Part shown: positions 33,954 to 42,043 of the stretch, piece by piece | Layout of the letters: each line of letters begins with the position of its first letter | Numbering within the stretch: the first letter of the stretch is position 1 | Assembly (NCBI GenBank): GCA_902801375.1 | Contig: CADCIB010000014.1 | Coordinates: 55,581-119,580 of the forward strand | Reading direction: 5' to 3' | DNA length: 64,000 nucleotides | Origin: an uncultured Prevotellaceae bacterium | GTDB taxonomy: Bacteria > Bacteroidota > Bacteroidia > Bacteroidales > Bacteroidaceae | The notes under the pieces: model-generated | Told to the model about the DNA's origin: nothing | Databases searched by the model: none | The model's input: the letters and a program-made list of their open reading frames with translations, nothing else | Made by a program: the position numbers and the translations under genes

Positions 33954-34469
33954 CTACTCCAGTTCGAGATGTCTGAACTCAGAGGGAATCGTACCTTTCC
34001 AAAGACAGAAAGGCATTTTCCTCATGTGGGAATTATAGAATCGGCGGTCGCCTGTTACTTCCTGCCCGATGAAATCAGGCTTTTCGAAAGGCTCGTCCTC
34101 GCTTTGCAACTCCACTTCCGCCATCACAAGGCCAGCATTGTCGCCGTAGAACTCATCCACTTCGAATGTATGTTGGCCGCTTTTCACCAGATATCGGCGC
34201 TTGTCGATGACCCCTGTTTCGCAGATGTCCATCAGTTGACGGGCCTCTTCCAGCGTTATTTCTTTCTCAAACTCATAGCGCGACAACCCGCCATCGTCCG
34301 AAGGGCCTTTGATGGTGAGAAAACCGCGTTGGTCACGGATGCGTACCCTGACGGTGCGTCCGTGACCACTGCAGATGTAGCCTTGCCTGATATGGCTGCT
34401 GCTTTCGGCAAGTTCCCGGTAGGATTCGCCCCTGACAAGGAACTTGCGCTCAATCTCCATGTTCTTCAT
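33954..34469 (-). CDS. CYTH-domain protein (inorganic triphosphatase/adenylate cyclase-like)
   Basis: This 171-residue protein has the CYTH signature EIERKFLVRG at the N-terminus and further charged strands (RVRIRDQRGFLTIKG, RRYLVKSGQHTFEVDEFYG) that line the triphosphate tunnel. Relatives hydrolyse inorganic triphosphate or related compounds. Start is either 34469 or 34460 (MEIERK). It follows the 48-residue membrane protein and prfB on the same strand. Confidence 0.85.
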   Translation of the reverse strand: MKNMEIERKFLVRGESYRELAESSSHIRQGYICSGHGRTVRVRIRDQRGFLTIKGPSDDGGLSRYEFEKEITLEEARQLMDICETGVIDKRRYLVKSGQHTFEVDEFYGDNAGLVMAEVELQSEDEPFEKPDFIGQEVTGDRRFYNSHMRKMPFCLWKGTIPSEFRHLELE

Positions 34470-34492
34470 GAAACGTTCAGACGCTGACTGAC

Positions 34493-34639
34493 TTATGCCC
34501 AGCGCAACATGAATGTGACAATCAGAGCGATGGCTAAGACAATGAGTACACCGACAATCCAGTTGATAACCTTCTTGGCCTGTTGCTCTTGTTTTGCAGC
34601 GCGGCGTGCCTGCCGCATTTCTCTCTTCTTCTTGTTCAT
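34493..34639 (-). CDS. Small single-pass membrane protein, 48 residues
   Basis: The frame starts at 34639 and encodes a basic N-terminus (MNKKKREMRQARRAAKQEQQ) followed by one hydrophobic helix (about residues 24-44, INWIVGVLIVLAIALIVTFM). It lies between prfB (31 bp upstream) and the CYTH gene (23 bp downstream) on the same strand. Charge distribution predicts the basic end in the cytoplasm. The function is unknown. Confidence 0.65.
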   Translation of the reverse strand: MNKKKREMRQARRAAKQEQQAKKVINWIVGVLIVLAIALIVTFMLRWA

Positions 34640-34670
34640 AATGATGATGTTTTTTATTTAATGGTTAGTC

Positions 34671-35792
34671 TTATTGTTCTTCTGTGACGGGGAACTCCAT
34701 CAGGTAGGCCTTGATGAAGCCGTCGAGCTTGCCGTCCATCACACCATCCACATCGGATGTCTGGTAATTGGTGCGGTGGTCTTTCACGCGGCGGTCGTCG
34801 AAAACGTAGCTTCTGATTTGGCTGCCCCACTCAATTTTCTTCTTCGAAGCCTCAATCTTGGCCTGCGCCTCGAGGCGTTTCTTCATGGCTCGGTCGTAGA
34901 GTTGCGAACGGAGTAAGGTCAGCGCACGCTCCTTGTTCTTCGGTTGGTCGCGCGTCTCAGTATTCTCGATGAGAATTTCCTCCTCCTCGCCTGTGTCAGG
35001 GTCGGTGTACCAGTAGCGCAACCGCACACCCGACTCCACTTTGTTGACGTTCTGTCCGCCGGCACCCGAGCTTCGGAATGTGTCCCACGAGAGTTTGGCG
35101 GGATCTACGTATACCTCGATGGTGTCATCTACGAGGGGTGAAACGAATACGCTGGCGAACGATGTCATTCGCTTGCCCTGTGCATTGAACGGACTGACGC
35201 GCACCAGGCGGTGTACGCCGTTTTCGCTTTTCAGGTAGCCGTAGGCATATTCGCCGCCCTCGATTTCCATTGTCACACTCTTGATGCCTGCTTCGTCGCC
35301 GTCCTGCAGGTTGCTGATGGTCACCTTGTGGCCATGAGCTTCAGCCCACCGCATATACATTCGCATGAGCATCGATGCCCAGTCTTGGCTCTCGGTGCCG
35401 CCTGCTCCGGAGTTGATTTTCAGCACACAGTCCATTGGATCTTCCTTCTGGCGCAGCATGTTTTTCAGCTCCAAGTCTTCAATGGCAGCGATGGCCTTGC
35501 GGTAGTCCTCGTCGACTTCTTCCTCTGTAACCATCTCGTCGTGGTAGAAATCGAAGGCCAGTTGCAACTCGTCGGCCAGAGTGCGCACATTCTTATAACC
35601 ATCAATCCATTTCTTGATGGCCTTCACTTTCTTCATCTGTTCCTGTGCCCGCTTTGGGTCTTCCCAGAAATCGGGAGCCTGCGTGCGCAGTTCCTCCTCT
35701 TCAAATTCTATCTTTTTTCGGTCGATGTCCAAGTAGCGGTGCAAGTCTTCTGCACGTTTCAGGACATCTTTCAGTTGGTCTTGGGTTATCAT
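34671..35792 (-). CDS. prfB: Peptide chain release factor 2
   Basis: RF2 ends translation at UGA and UAA. The 373-residue protein has the stop-codon motif SPF (VRLVRVSPFNAQGKR) and the catalytic GGQ (RSSGAGGQNVNKVESG). The whole protein is in one frame: at the place of the classical programmed +1 shift (near residue 20, RYLDIDRKK) the codons read TAC TTG GAC with no in-frame TGA, so autoregulation by frameshifting is absent. Confidence 0.95.
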   Translation of the reverse strand: MITQDQLKDVLKRAEDLHRYLDIDRKKIEFEEEELRTQAPDFWEDPKRAQEQMKKVKAIKKWIDGYKNVRTLADELQLAFDFYHDEMVTEEEVDEDYRKAIAAIEDLELKNMLRQKEDPMDCVLKINSGAGGTESQDWASMLMRMYMRWAEAHGHKVTISNLQDGDEAGIKSVTMEIEGGEYAYGYLKSENGVHRLVRVSPFNAQGKRMTSFASVFVSPLVDDTIEVYVDPAKLSWDTFRSSGAGGQNVNKVESGVRLRYWYTDPDTGEEEEILIENTETRDQPKNKERALTLLRSQLYDRAMKKRLEAQAKIEASKKKIEWGSQIRSYVFDDRRVKDHRTNYQTSDVDGVMDGKLDGFIKAYLMEFPVTEEQ

Positions 35793-35800
35793 TTCACTAT

Positions 35801-37612
35801 TTAGTTCTCTACATACATTTCTTCAATCTCAGCAGCATAGTGCTTGTTGAGGACTGAGCGTTTGATTTTCAGCGTATTGGTCAGCTCGCCAGCCTCCATT
35901 GTGAACGGTTTGGGAAGGAGTGTGAAGCGTTTGATCTTCTCGTAGCTGGCCAGCTGTTGCTGTAAGGTGTCCAGGCGTTCGGTCAGCATCTTGATGATGG
36001 TCGGGTTCTTGCAAAGGTCTTCCATCGACTCATAGGCGATGTCGTTGTCCTTGGCATACTCTTCCAGTTCTGCGAAAGCTGGTACGATGAGGGCCGACAC
36101 AAATTTCCTTTGGTCGGCAATCACGGCCACCTGTTCGACGAATTTGTCCACCAGAATCTTCGATTCGATCATCTGGGGAGCGATGTATTTGCCGTTGGAG
36201 GTCTTGAAAAGCTCCTTAATGCGCTCTTTCAGGAATAGCTCGCCATCTTTCAGATAGCCTGCATCACCTGTATGGAAGAAGCCGTCGGGGTCGAAAGCTT
36301 GTGCGTTCAGGGCATCGCGTTTGTAGTAACCTCGCGTGATGGTGGGGCCTTTCAGCAGGATTTCGTCGTTCTCGCCGATCTTGATTTCTATGCTATGGAT
36401 GGGTCGTCCGACGCTCCCCACGGTGTAGGGCTTGTCCATGTGGTCGCATGAAACGGTGGCGAGACTCTCCGTCAGACCGTAGCCTACCATCATGAAGATA
36501 CCGATGGAATGGACGAACTCCTCCACTTCGTCAGACACATACGAGCCTGCGGTGGGGAAGAAGTGGGCATTTTCCAAGCCCAATTGCTTGCGAACGAGCG
36601 AGAAGAGCGTTTTGTCGAAAGCCTCGTATTCCAGTTTCAGTGGCAGTGGTGCGCGCCGTCCGCGACTCTGATACTCTATCTGGTACTTCCTTCCCACAGC
36701 CAATGCCCGTTTGAAGAGGCTGCGCTGCACGGGTCCGGCTTTCTCGATCTTCGACTTCACGCCGATGTAGACCTTCTCCCAGAAACGGGGTACGGCACAC
36801 ATACAAGTGGGGTGTGTCTCGCGCATCGACTGCTGGATTTCCTTTGGATAGGTATTGATGATGAGCTGTGCGCCGAGGGTCAAGCACAGAATCATCCATC
36901 CGCGCTCGAATACATGTGTGATGGGCAGGAACACCATGACGCGGTCTTTCTCGCCAACCGGCACACATCGGCCGTTGGCCTCAAAGGCAGCGTAGTATTG
37001 TCCGTAGGTCAGGATAACGCCTTTCGAGTCGCCCGTGGTTCCACTGGTATAGAGGATATTGGCGATGTCGTCGTTCGATGCCTGCGACCAGAGTGTTTCC
37101 ACCTCGCTCTGTCGGGGCAGGTTTTCGCCCAGTTTCAGGAAGTCGTCGAAATACATGGCGCTGGGGTCGCCCTGAGCGATGCGCACGCTACGGTCGAAAA
37201 TGATGATTTTCTCCAGCGTGGGGCACAGCGGCAGGATGCGGTGCGCCTTGTCGTATTGCTCCTGTTCACCCACGAAGAGGAACCTTATCTGTGCGTCGCC
37301 GATGACATATTGCAGTTGGTGTTCACTGCTGGTGGCATAGAGCGGCACGGTGACGGCACGAATGCCGAAGGCGCCAAAGTCGGTGTAGAGATACTGCACG
37401 GTGTTCTGTGCGAACACGCCCAAGTTCTCCTGCACCTTCACTCCCATATTGAGCAGGGCATTGCTCACAACTTTCACCTGCGCGGAAAACTCGTTCCACG
37501 AGACCGTTTTCCACTTGAGACTGCCGAAGTCACGGTAGTTCAGCACCGTTTTGTCTCCATAATTCTTGGCCTGTTGATGAATCAGGACCGAAAGGTGGCA
37601 ATTTGTCTGCAT
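35801..37612 (-). CDS. Long-chain acyl-CoA synthetase (AMP-forming)
   Basis: This 603-residue protein activates fatty acids with ATP and CoA. Visible motifs: P-loop-like ILYTSGTTGDSKGVILTYGQ, the adenylate site MVGYGLTESLATVSCD, and HTGDAGYLKDGELFLKERIKE near 430. The length fits FAA1-like long-chain enzymes. Only 8 bp separate it from prfB downstream, and lpxH lies upstream. It probably supplies acyl-CoA for lipid synthesis or recycling; chain-length preference is unknown. Confidence 0.88.
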   Translation of the reverse strand: MQTNCHLSVLIHQQAKNYGDKTVLNYRDFGSLKWKTVSWNEFSAQVKVVSNALLNMGVKVQENLGVFAQNTVQYLYTDFGAFGIRAVTVPLYATSSEHQLQYVIGDAQIRFLFVGEQEQYDKAHRILPLCPTLEKIIIFDRSVRIAQGDPSAMYFDDFLKLGENLPRQSEVETLWSQASNDDIANILYTSGTTGDSKGVILTYGQYYAAFEANGRCVPVGEKDRVMVFLPITHVFERGWMILCLTLGAQLIINTYPKEIQQSMRETHPTCMCAVPRFWEKVYIGVKSKIEKAGPVQRSLFKRALAVGRKYQIEYQSRGRRAPLPLKLEYEAFDKTLFSLVRKQLGLENAHFFPTAGSYVSDEVEEFVHSIGIFMMVGYGLTESLATVSCDHMDKPYTVGSVGRPIHSIEIKIGENDEILLKGPTITRGYYKRDALNAQAFDPDGFFHTGDAGYLKDGELFLKERIKELFKTSNGKYIAPQMIESKILVDKFVEQVAVIADQRKFVSALIVPAFAELEEYAKDNDIAYESMEDLCKNPTIIKMLTERLDTLQQQLASYEKIKRFTLLPKPFTMEAGELTNTLKIKRSVLNKHYAAEIEEMYVEN

Positions 37613-37636
37613 ACGCTTGATGATCGTTAAAGGGTT

Positions 37637-38401
37637 CTACAATTGTGATTCTCCCTCGACGTATTGCTCGAGGAAGATGTGCTCGCCGTCAAAGACCACA
37701 TAGGTGAACTGCCAGATCCAGTCGCCGATGATCATCATGCGGCTTTTTCTTGACAGCATCATGTCGAGTTCTATATGTCTGTGTCCATATATATAGTAGT
37801 CAATATCGGGGTGCGTCTTCATATATTCCTTGGTGTACTGGATGAGGAATTCGCGGTCCTCGCCCTTGTAGGGCTCTTCTTTTCCGTCTGCACGCTTCAT
37901 GCGTGAGTGCTTGGCCCAGGTCAGTCCGAACCACATCGACCAGCGGGGGTGGAGTGTGGAGAAGAGTCTTTGGCACACCTTGTTGTGGAACATGCGGCTG
38001 ATGAACTTGAACTTCCGGTCGGGGTCGCCCAGTCCGTCGCCATGGGCCATGAAGAAGGTCTTGCCCATGATGTCGGTGGTCAGCGCCTGGTGGTGCATGA
38101 TGACCCCGCATTCCTCTTCCAGGTAGCCATACATCCAGATGTCGTGGTTGCCCGTGAAGTAATGCACTTCCACGCCCATGTCTGTCAGTTCTGAGATTTT
38201 TCCGAGGAAGCGCGTATAGCCCTTGGGCACGGCATATTTCCATTCGTACCAGAAGTCGAACATGTCACCGAGCAGATAGACGGCATAAGCCTTGTGCTTG
38301 ATGTCGTCGAGGAAGCGCACGAGCCTGCGTTCCTGCATGCGCTGATGCGGGATGGCCCATGAGCCCAGGTGGGCGTCGCTGATGATATAGATATTCTTCA
38401 T
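37637..38401 (-). CDS. lpxH: UDP-2,3-diacylglucosamine diphosphatase
   Basis: LpxH removes UMP from UDP-2,3-diacylglucosamine to form lipid X in lipid A synthesis. The 254-residue metallophosphoesterase has DAHLGS at the N-terminus, GDMFDFWYEW, the GNHD box (HYFTGNHDIW) and the later H-x-H region (IYGHRHIELDM). It acts at the cytoplasmic face of the inner membrane. Confidence 0.85.
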   Translation of the reverse strand: MKNIYIISDAHLGSWAIPHQRMQERRLVRFLDDIKHKAYAVYLLGDMFDFWYEWKYAVPKGYTRFLGKISELTDMGVEVHYFTGNHDIWMYGYLEEECGVIMHHQALTTDIMGKTFFMAHGDGLGDPDRKFKFISRMFHNKVCQRLFSTLHPRWSMWFGLTWAKHSRMKRADGKEEPYKGEDREFLIQYTKEYMKTHPDIDYYIYGHRHIELDMMLSRKSRMMIIGDWIWQFTYVVFDGEHIFLEQYVEGESQL

Positions 38402-38422
38402 TGCGTGGTGGGTGATGGTTGA

Positions 38423-38743
38423 TTAGTCGAGTCCCAGTTCCACACGGGCCTCTTCGCTCATCATACTTTGATCCCAGGCGGGTTCGAACACAAGGTTCAC
38501 GTTCACGCCTTTCACACCGTCGATGCTCTCTATTTTCGTGCGCACATCCTCCAGAATATAATCGGCGGCTGGGCAGTTGGGAGCGGTGAATGTCATGTCC
38601 ACGTCGACGGTGTAGTCTTCAAGGACATCTATCTTGTAGATCATCCCCAGGTCGTAGATGTTGACGGGGATTTCCGGGTCGTATACGGTTTTCAGCACAT
38701 CGAGTATGCGCTCTTCGAGGTAGGTCTTTTCTGCTGGGGTCAT
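38423..38743 (-). CDS. DUF59 / MIP18-family protein, SufT-like Fe-S assembly factor
   Basis: This 106-residue single-domain protein has the family core TVYDPEIPVNIYDLGMIYKI and the conserved cysteine in FTAPNCPAADYILEDV. Members help mature iron-sulfur proteins. No suf genes are adjacent, so the client is unknown. It lies 21 bp upstream of lpxH on the same strand. Confidence 0.85.
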   Translation of the reverse strand: MTPAEKTYLEERILDVLKTVYDPEIPVNIYDLGMIYKIDVLEDYTVDVDMTFTAPNCPAADYILEDVRTKIESIDGVKGVNVNLVFEPAWDQSMMSEEARVELGLD

Positions 38744-38786
38744 ATCTTGGTTGTTTTGACACGGCGGAACCGTGTCTTACACGACA

Positions 38787-39776
38787 TTACGTTTCTTTGT
38801 AGATGATGTTGTTGGCGCCGCTGGTGATTTTCAGGGCTTCTGGGTGGTGCTTGATGAAACTGTCGATGTGGCGCACGCGCTTCTCTTCGAGTATCTCGTC
38901 CACCGCAATGAGGATGCCCGTCTCCTCCACCTCGCCGAAACCGTCGTTGATGGCGGTGCCAAAGAGCTTCATCGTGGGACTCAGGTTCATATAGGCGTTG
39001 ACCAGGGGCGGTATGTTGAAGCCCATTTTGCGCACTTCCTGGTTCAGCACGCGATAGTCTTCGCGGAAGTTATCGTGGCAGAAGAGCGCTTCCAATTCAC
39101 GTGGGTCGGTCTCCAGTTTCAGAGGGTTCATGGGCACAATGAGGTTCTCTTTGTCGTCGAAATGCTTCTTCAGGAAATAGAGAATCATGTCTCTGCCCTT
39201 GCGTACATACGAAGGATACATGGTCATTTTGCCGAAGAAATACTTCACGTTGGGCATGATGACCGTCAGTGCGCCGAGTCCGTCCCAGAGGTTGTCGAGT
39301 GCGAAAAGGCTCTTCGACCCCATCTTGCTGCTTTGGTATTCTACGGTGACGAACGAGCGTCCCAGCTCGATGGTCTGCGGCATGTACTCACGCAGGAACT
39401 TCTCAGAGAAGTGGAACATGTGGCTGGTAGCCAGGTGGGGCTGCCCGTTGGGCATAATTTCCCAGTCGGTGCCCAGCAGATAGCGGTAGCCGCCGATGAT
39501 TTCCTCAGCCTCGGGGTTCCACACGATGAGCTGCTTGTAGCAGTTCTCGCAGGTGTCGAACTCGTCGATGTCTGTTTCCTTTCCCGTTCCGCCACCAGCG
39601 GTGCGGAAGGCAATTTCGCGCAGACGCCCTATCTCGCGCATCACGTTGGGTGCCTGATGGGCCGTGACAACGTATATCTCGTTGTGGCTCTTGTTGGTCA
39701 TTCGCAGCTGTCTTTCCGGCGTGAGTTCGCTTTTCAGCACCTGCTTGTCAATAGGTCGGATAATCTTTTGCTCCAT
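38787..39776 (-). CDS. glsB: GNAT-type N-acyltransferase, probable glycine N-acyltransferase GlsB
   Basis: This 329-residue protein has an acyltransferase (OlsB/hemolysin-like GNAT) fold region at about 45-200 (REIGRLREIAFRTAGGGTGK, IELGRSFVTVEYQSSK). The pair of an OlsB-like N-acyltransferase followed by a PlsC-like O-acyltransferase corresponds to glsB-glsA, which make glycine (serine) lipids in Bacteroides. Here glsA lies 36 bp upstream on the same strand. Other amino-acid substrates such as ornithine are possible. Confidence 0.72.
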   Translation of the reverse strand: MEQKIIRPIDKQVLKSELTPERQLRMTNKSHNEIYVVTAHQAPNVMREIGRLREIAFRTAGGGTGKETDIDEFDTCENCYKQLIVWNPEAEEIIGGYRYLLGTDWEIMPNGQPHLATSHMFHFSEKFLREYMPQTIELGRSFVTVEYQSSKMGSKSLFALDNLWDGLGALTVIMPNVKYFFGKMTMYPSYVRKGRDMILYFLKKHFDDKENLIVPMNPLKLETDPRELEALFCHDNFREDYRVLNQEVRKMGFNIPPLVNAYMNLSPTMKLFGTAINDGFGEVEETGILIAVDEILEEKRVRHIDSFIKHHPEALKITSGANNIIYKET

Positions 39777-39812
39777 GATGGTTATGCTTCTGAGGAGTTT
39801 TTCTTCCTGATT

Positions 39813-40643
39813 CTACTTCAGTTTGTACACTTCGTCCTGTACGTATTGTGCCCATTGGGCGGGTGTTTTCGACTTGTCGAAAGTCTGCCAAGGTATCGGT
39901 TTGCCGATGGTCACAGGGAAAGTCTTTCCCCGATTTTTGTACATCTCGTCGACGAGAAACAGCATGGCGATGTTGAACTTGATGCCCAGGCGCTTGGAGA
40001 TGTTGGCCAGCCGGTAGAAAAACTTGGAGTTCTGCCCGCCGAAATGGATGGGCACCACGTCGCGCTGTGTCTGCACGCTTTTCGTGATGAAGGTCTTTTT
40101 CCAAGGCAGGTCGCGGATCACGCCGTTCTGTTGGCGCGAGCAGAGGCCTGCGGGGAACATCAAGATGTGGTTCTCGCTGCCGAAACCAGCCTCCACCATC
40201 GCTGGGAAGTTGCGACTTTGCGCCCCCGTCTTGTTGATGGGAATGCAGAGTGGCGCCAGCCCTGGAAGGGTCATCAGCAGGTCGTTCACAAGGTAGCGGA
40301 ATCGGTCGTCGTACTGCCGGCCGAGAATACTACCCAGGGTGACACCGTCGATACCACCCAAAGGATGGTTGCTCACGAAGGTGTAGAGCCGCCCGTCGTC
40401 CTTCGCCGGCAGGTTCTCCAGTCCTTTCACCTCCACATGCATGTCTACATATTTGACGCAGGCCTCAAGCCAGGGCGTTCCTTTCAGGTCGCGATTGTCC
40501 CTCAGGAACTGGTTCAGCCAGTCCTCGTGAATGATGTGTTTCAGCCATTTCACCACGGGTCGTGGCACCCATTTGGCTTTCGAGCCCATCTTGCTTTTCA
40601 GCACTTGCTCTATGTCGACGGTTTTTTCGTTGATGCTGTCCAT
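39813..40643 (-). CDS. glsA: Lysophospholipid-type O-acyltransferase, probable GlsA
   Basis: I use the ATG at 40643 (MDSINEKTVDIEQVL). The ~276-residue protein has the PlsC-family catalytic NHPLGGIDGV (H-x4-D) near residue 98, and MFPAGLCSRQQNGVI as the acceptor-site motif. In Bacteroides GlsA adds a second acyl chain to N-acyl glycine. A TATTTTTG -7-like box on the minus strand (40661-40668) lies upstream. It is first of the two-gene pair. Confidence 0.72.
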   Translation of the reverse strand: MDSINEKTVDIEQVLKSKMGSKAKWVPRPVVKWLKHIIHEDWLNQFLRDNRDLKGTPWLEACVKYVDMHVEVKGLENLPAKDDGRLYTFVSNHPLGGIDGVTLGSILGRQYDDRFRYLVNDLLMTLPGLAPLCIPINKTGAQSRNFPAMVEAGFGSENHILMFPAGLCSRQQNGVIRDLPWKKTFITKSVQTQRDVVPIHFGGQNSKFFYRLANISKRLGIKFNIAMLFLVDEMYKNRGKTFPVTIGKPIPWQTFDKSKTPAQWAQYVQDEVYKLK

Positions 40644-41011
40644 ATTGAAAAAAGAATATGCAAAAATAAGAAATAATTTTGTAAAAACTATCTTTTTTTG
40701 CAAAAAATGTTGTTTTTTGCCCCATTTTTTTTCACAAAAGGGGAAAAGTGTGCATTTTCTGCATCCTCAACATGCATTTTTGCAAGATTTCTCCCTAAAC
40801 CATCCGTTATTCTCTCAATTTGCTGTTTTGTCAAGAAAATATCCCATTATTTAACACTTTGCTTTTTGAGGTTTTAGGAGATAGTGAGGCTGTTTTGGCA
40901 AAGACCTGCCAACTGTCGAGGCTGTTTTTGGTCGTGTGTTTCATCCGAAACGCTGTTTTTGTGTCCTTGGGATAGGGCGGGGTGGATGATTTGTGTTTTC
41001 TTCTGTTGTGA

Positions 41012-41107
41012 TTTGACGCAAACCAGCGTGCGGTTTGACGCAAGTCACTTTGTGATTTGACGCTAATTGCGAGGTGATTTGACGCTAATCACGAGATAAT
41101 TTGCCGC
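41012..41107 (+). repeat. Five-copy 22-bp interrupted array, TTTGACGC core (array B)
   Basis: TTTGACGC starts at 41012, 41034, 41056 and 41078, and TTTGCCGC at 41100: exactly 22 bp each. The 14 bases between cores are different in every unit, although some pair with the neighbouring core (GTGATT ... AATCAC around 41075-41092). Related units occur in the arrays at 7240 and 20707. Confidence 0.85.
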
Positions 41108-41456
41108 TGACGACACTCCCATTTGTGTCGCATCTCACAAACATCCTGTATGTCAAGCGTTTACAATAACGTCGAAAAATCACTTCGTTTCAGGCGAAAT
41201 GGCTTTCGTTTCCAGATGCTCGATTCTCACGAAATAGTTTGTCCGAATTTTTCTTAAATGTTAATTTTGTGAGAAAAATGCGATCATACTGCTTGGTGGC
41301 CATAGAAACGGGAGGTTTGTTGGCTTGTTGTGATATATCCATCAGGGTGTAAAGCCAACTTCGTCGTCAGCCAATCTTTGTGTGAGTCTTGTCGCGAGAG
41401 AACTGCATTCATCAATGCTGAAAACCTTGATAAATATCATTCATTTTGTAAAGAAA

Positions 41457-41529
41457 GTGGAAAAATTCACTCGTTTTTGATTTTTTGTGGGGAAAAGTGG
41501 TGGAATGTGGAGAATTATTCGTAATTTTG
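41457..41529 (+). promoter_or_regulatory. Probable MraZ operator and mraZ promoter
   Basis: GTGGG (41487), GTGGT (41497) and GTGGA (41507) stand exactly 10 bp apart, as in known MraZ boxes (TGGG-type repeats with 5-nt spacers). Another GTGGA lies at 41457, 30 bp (three turns) upstream. The -7 box TAATTTTG is at 41522-41529, so bound MraZ would cover the -33 region. No good TTTG box is seen at the normal spacing. Confidence 0.7.
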
Positions 41530-41554
41530 TAGCCGAATAGCCAATAAAAGAAAC

Positions 41555-42034
41555 ATGCGACTGTTAGGAAATATAGAAGCCAAGGTGGATGCGAAGGGAA
41601 GAGTATTCCTTCCGGCAGTGTTTCGTAAGGGTTTGCAAACCGAGAGAGAAGAGTCGCTCGTCATGCGGAAAGACGTGTTCCAGTCGTGTCTGGTGCTCTA
41701 TCCCGAATCGGTTTGGAACGCCCAGATGGACCAGCTGCGCAGTCGGCTGAATCGCTGGAACCGCGCCCATCAAGAAATTTATCGACAGTTCGTGTCGGAT
41801 GTGGAGATGATCACCCTCGATGGTAACGGCCGTTTCCTCATCCCCAAGCGCTATCTCCGAATGGCCGACATTGAGCAGGAGGTGAAGTTCATAGGCATGG
41901 GCGACACCATCGAAATATGGAGTGCGGCGCGTACCACCAAGCCTTTCATGGAACCCGACGACTTTGGACGGGCTCTCGAAGAGGTGATGGGTGGCGAGCA
42001 ACAGTCTCCTTTGCAGAATGGCTTTGACAATTGA
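41555..42034 (+). CDS. mraZ: Transcriptional regulator MraZ
   Basis: This 159-residue protein has two AbrB-like swapped-hairpin halves (GNIEAKVDAKGRVFLPAVFR at the N-terminus, MITLDGNGRFLIPKRYLRMA in the middle). MraZ forms a ring-like oligomer that binds repeats ahead of its own gene and represses the dcw cluster. It is the first gene, with repeats of the expected kind at 41487-41511. Confidence 0.93.
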   Translation: MRLLGNIEAKVDAKGRVFLPAVFRKGLQTEREESLVMRKDVFQSCLVLYPESVWNAQMDQLRSRLNRWNRAHQEIYRQFVSDVEMITLDGNGRFLIPKRYLRMADIEQEVKFIGMGDTIEIWSAARTTKPFMEPDDFGRALEEVMGGEQQSPLQNGFDN

Positions 42035-42043
42035 AGTGAGCAG

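Larger units (their letters stand above)
40644..41554. other. 911-bp intergenic region before the dcw cluster
   Basis: The first 350 bp are A/T-rich with T runs and no credible gene. Then come a five-copy 22-bp array (41012-41107), a small hairpin (CGACAC 41111-41116, GTGTCG 41125-41130), about 330 bp without clear features, and the mraZ promoter region (41457-41529). I see no tRNA or known structured RNA. Confidence 0.6.

Noticed and set aside
38772-40676. 634-residue plus-strand frame across glsB-glsA
   Set aside because: Composition rich in H, V and L with no domains; the opposite strand encodes two recognisable acyltransferases.
41012-41107. CRISPR array
   Set aside because: Repeats are 8 bp with 14-bp spacers, far below CRISPR sizes, and no cas gene is in the window.
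41330-41524. 64-residue frame before mraZ
   Set aside because: It overlaps the GTGG repeats and promoter and has no protein-like features.
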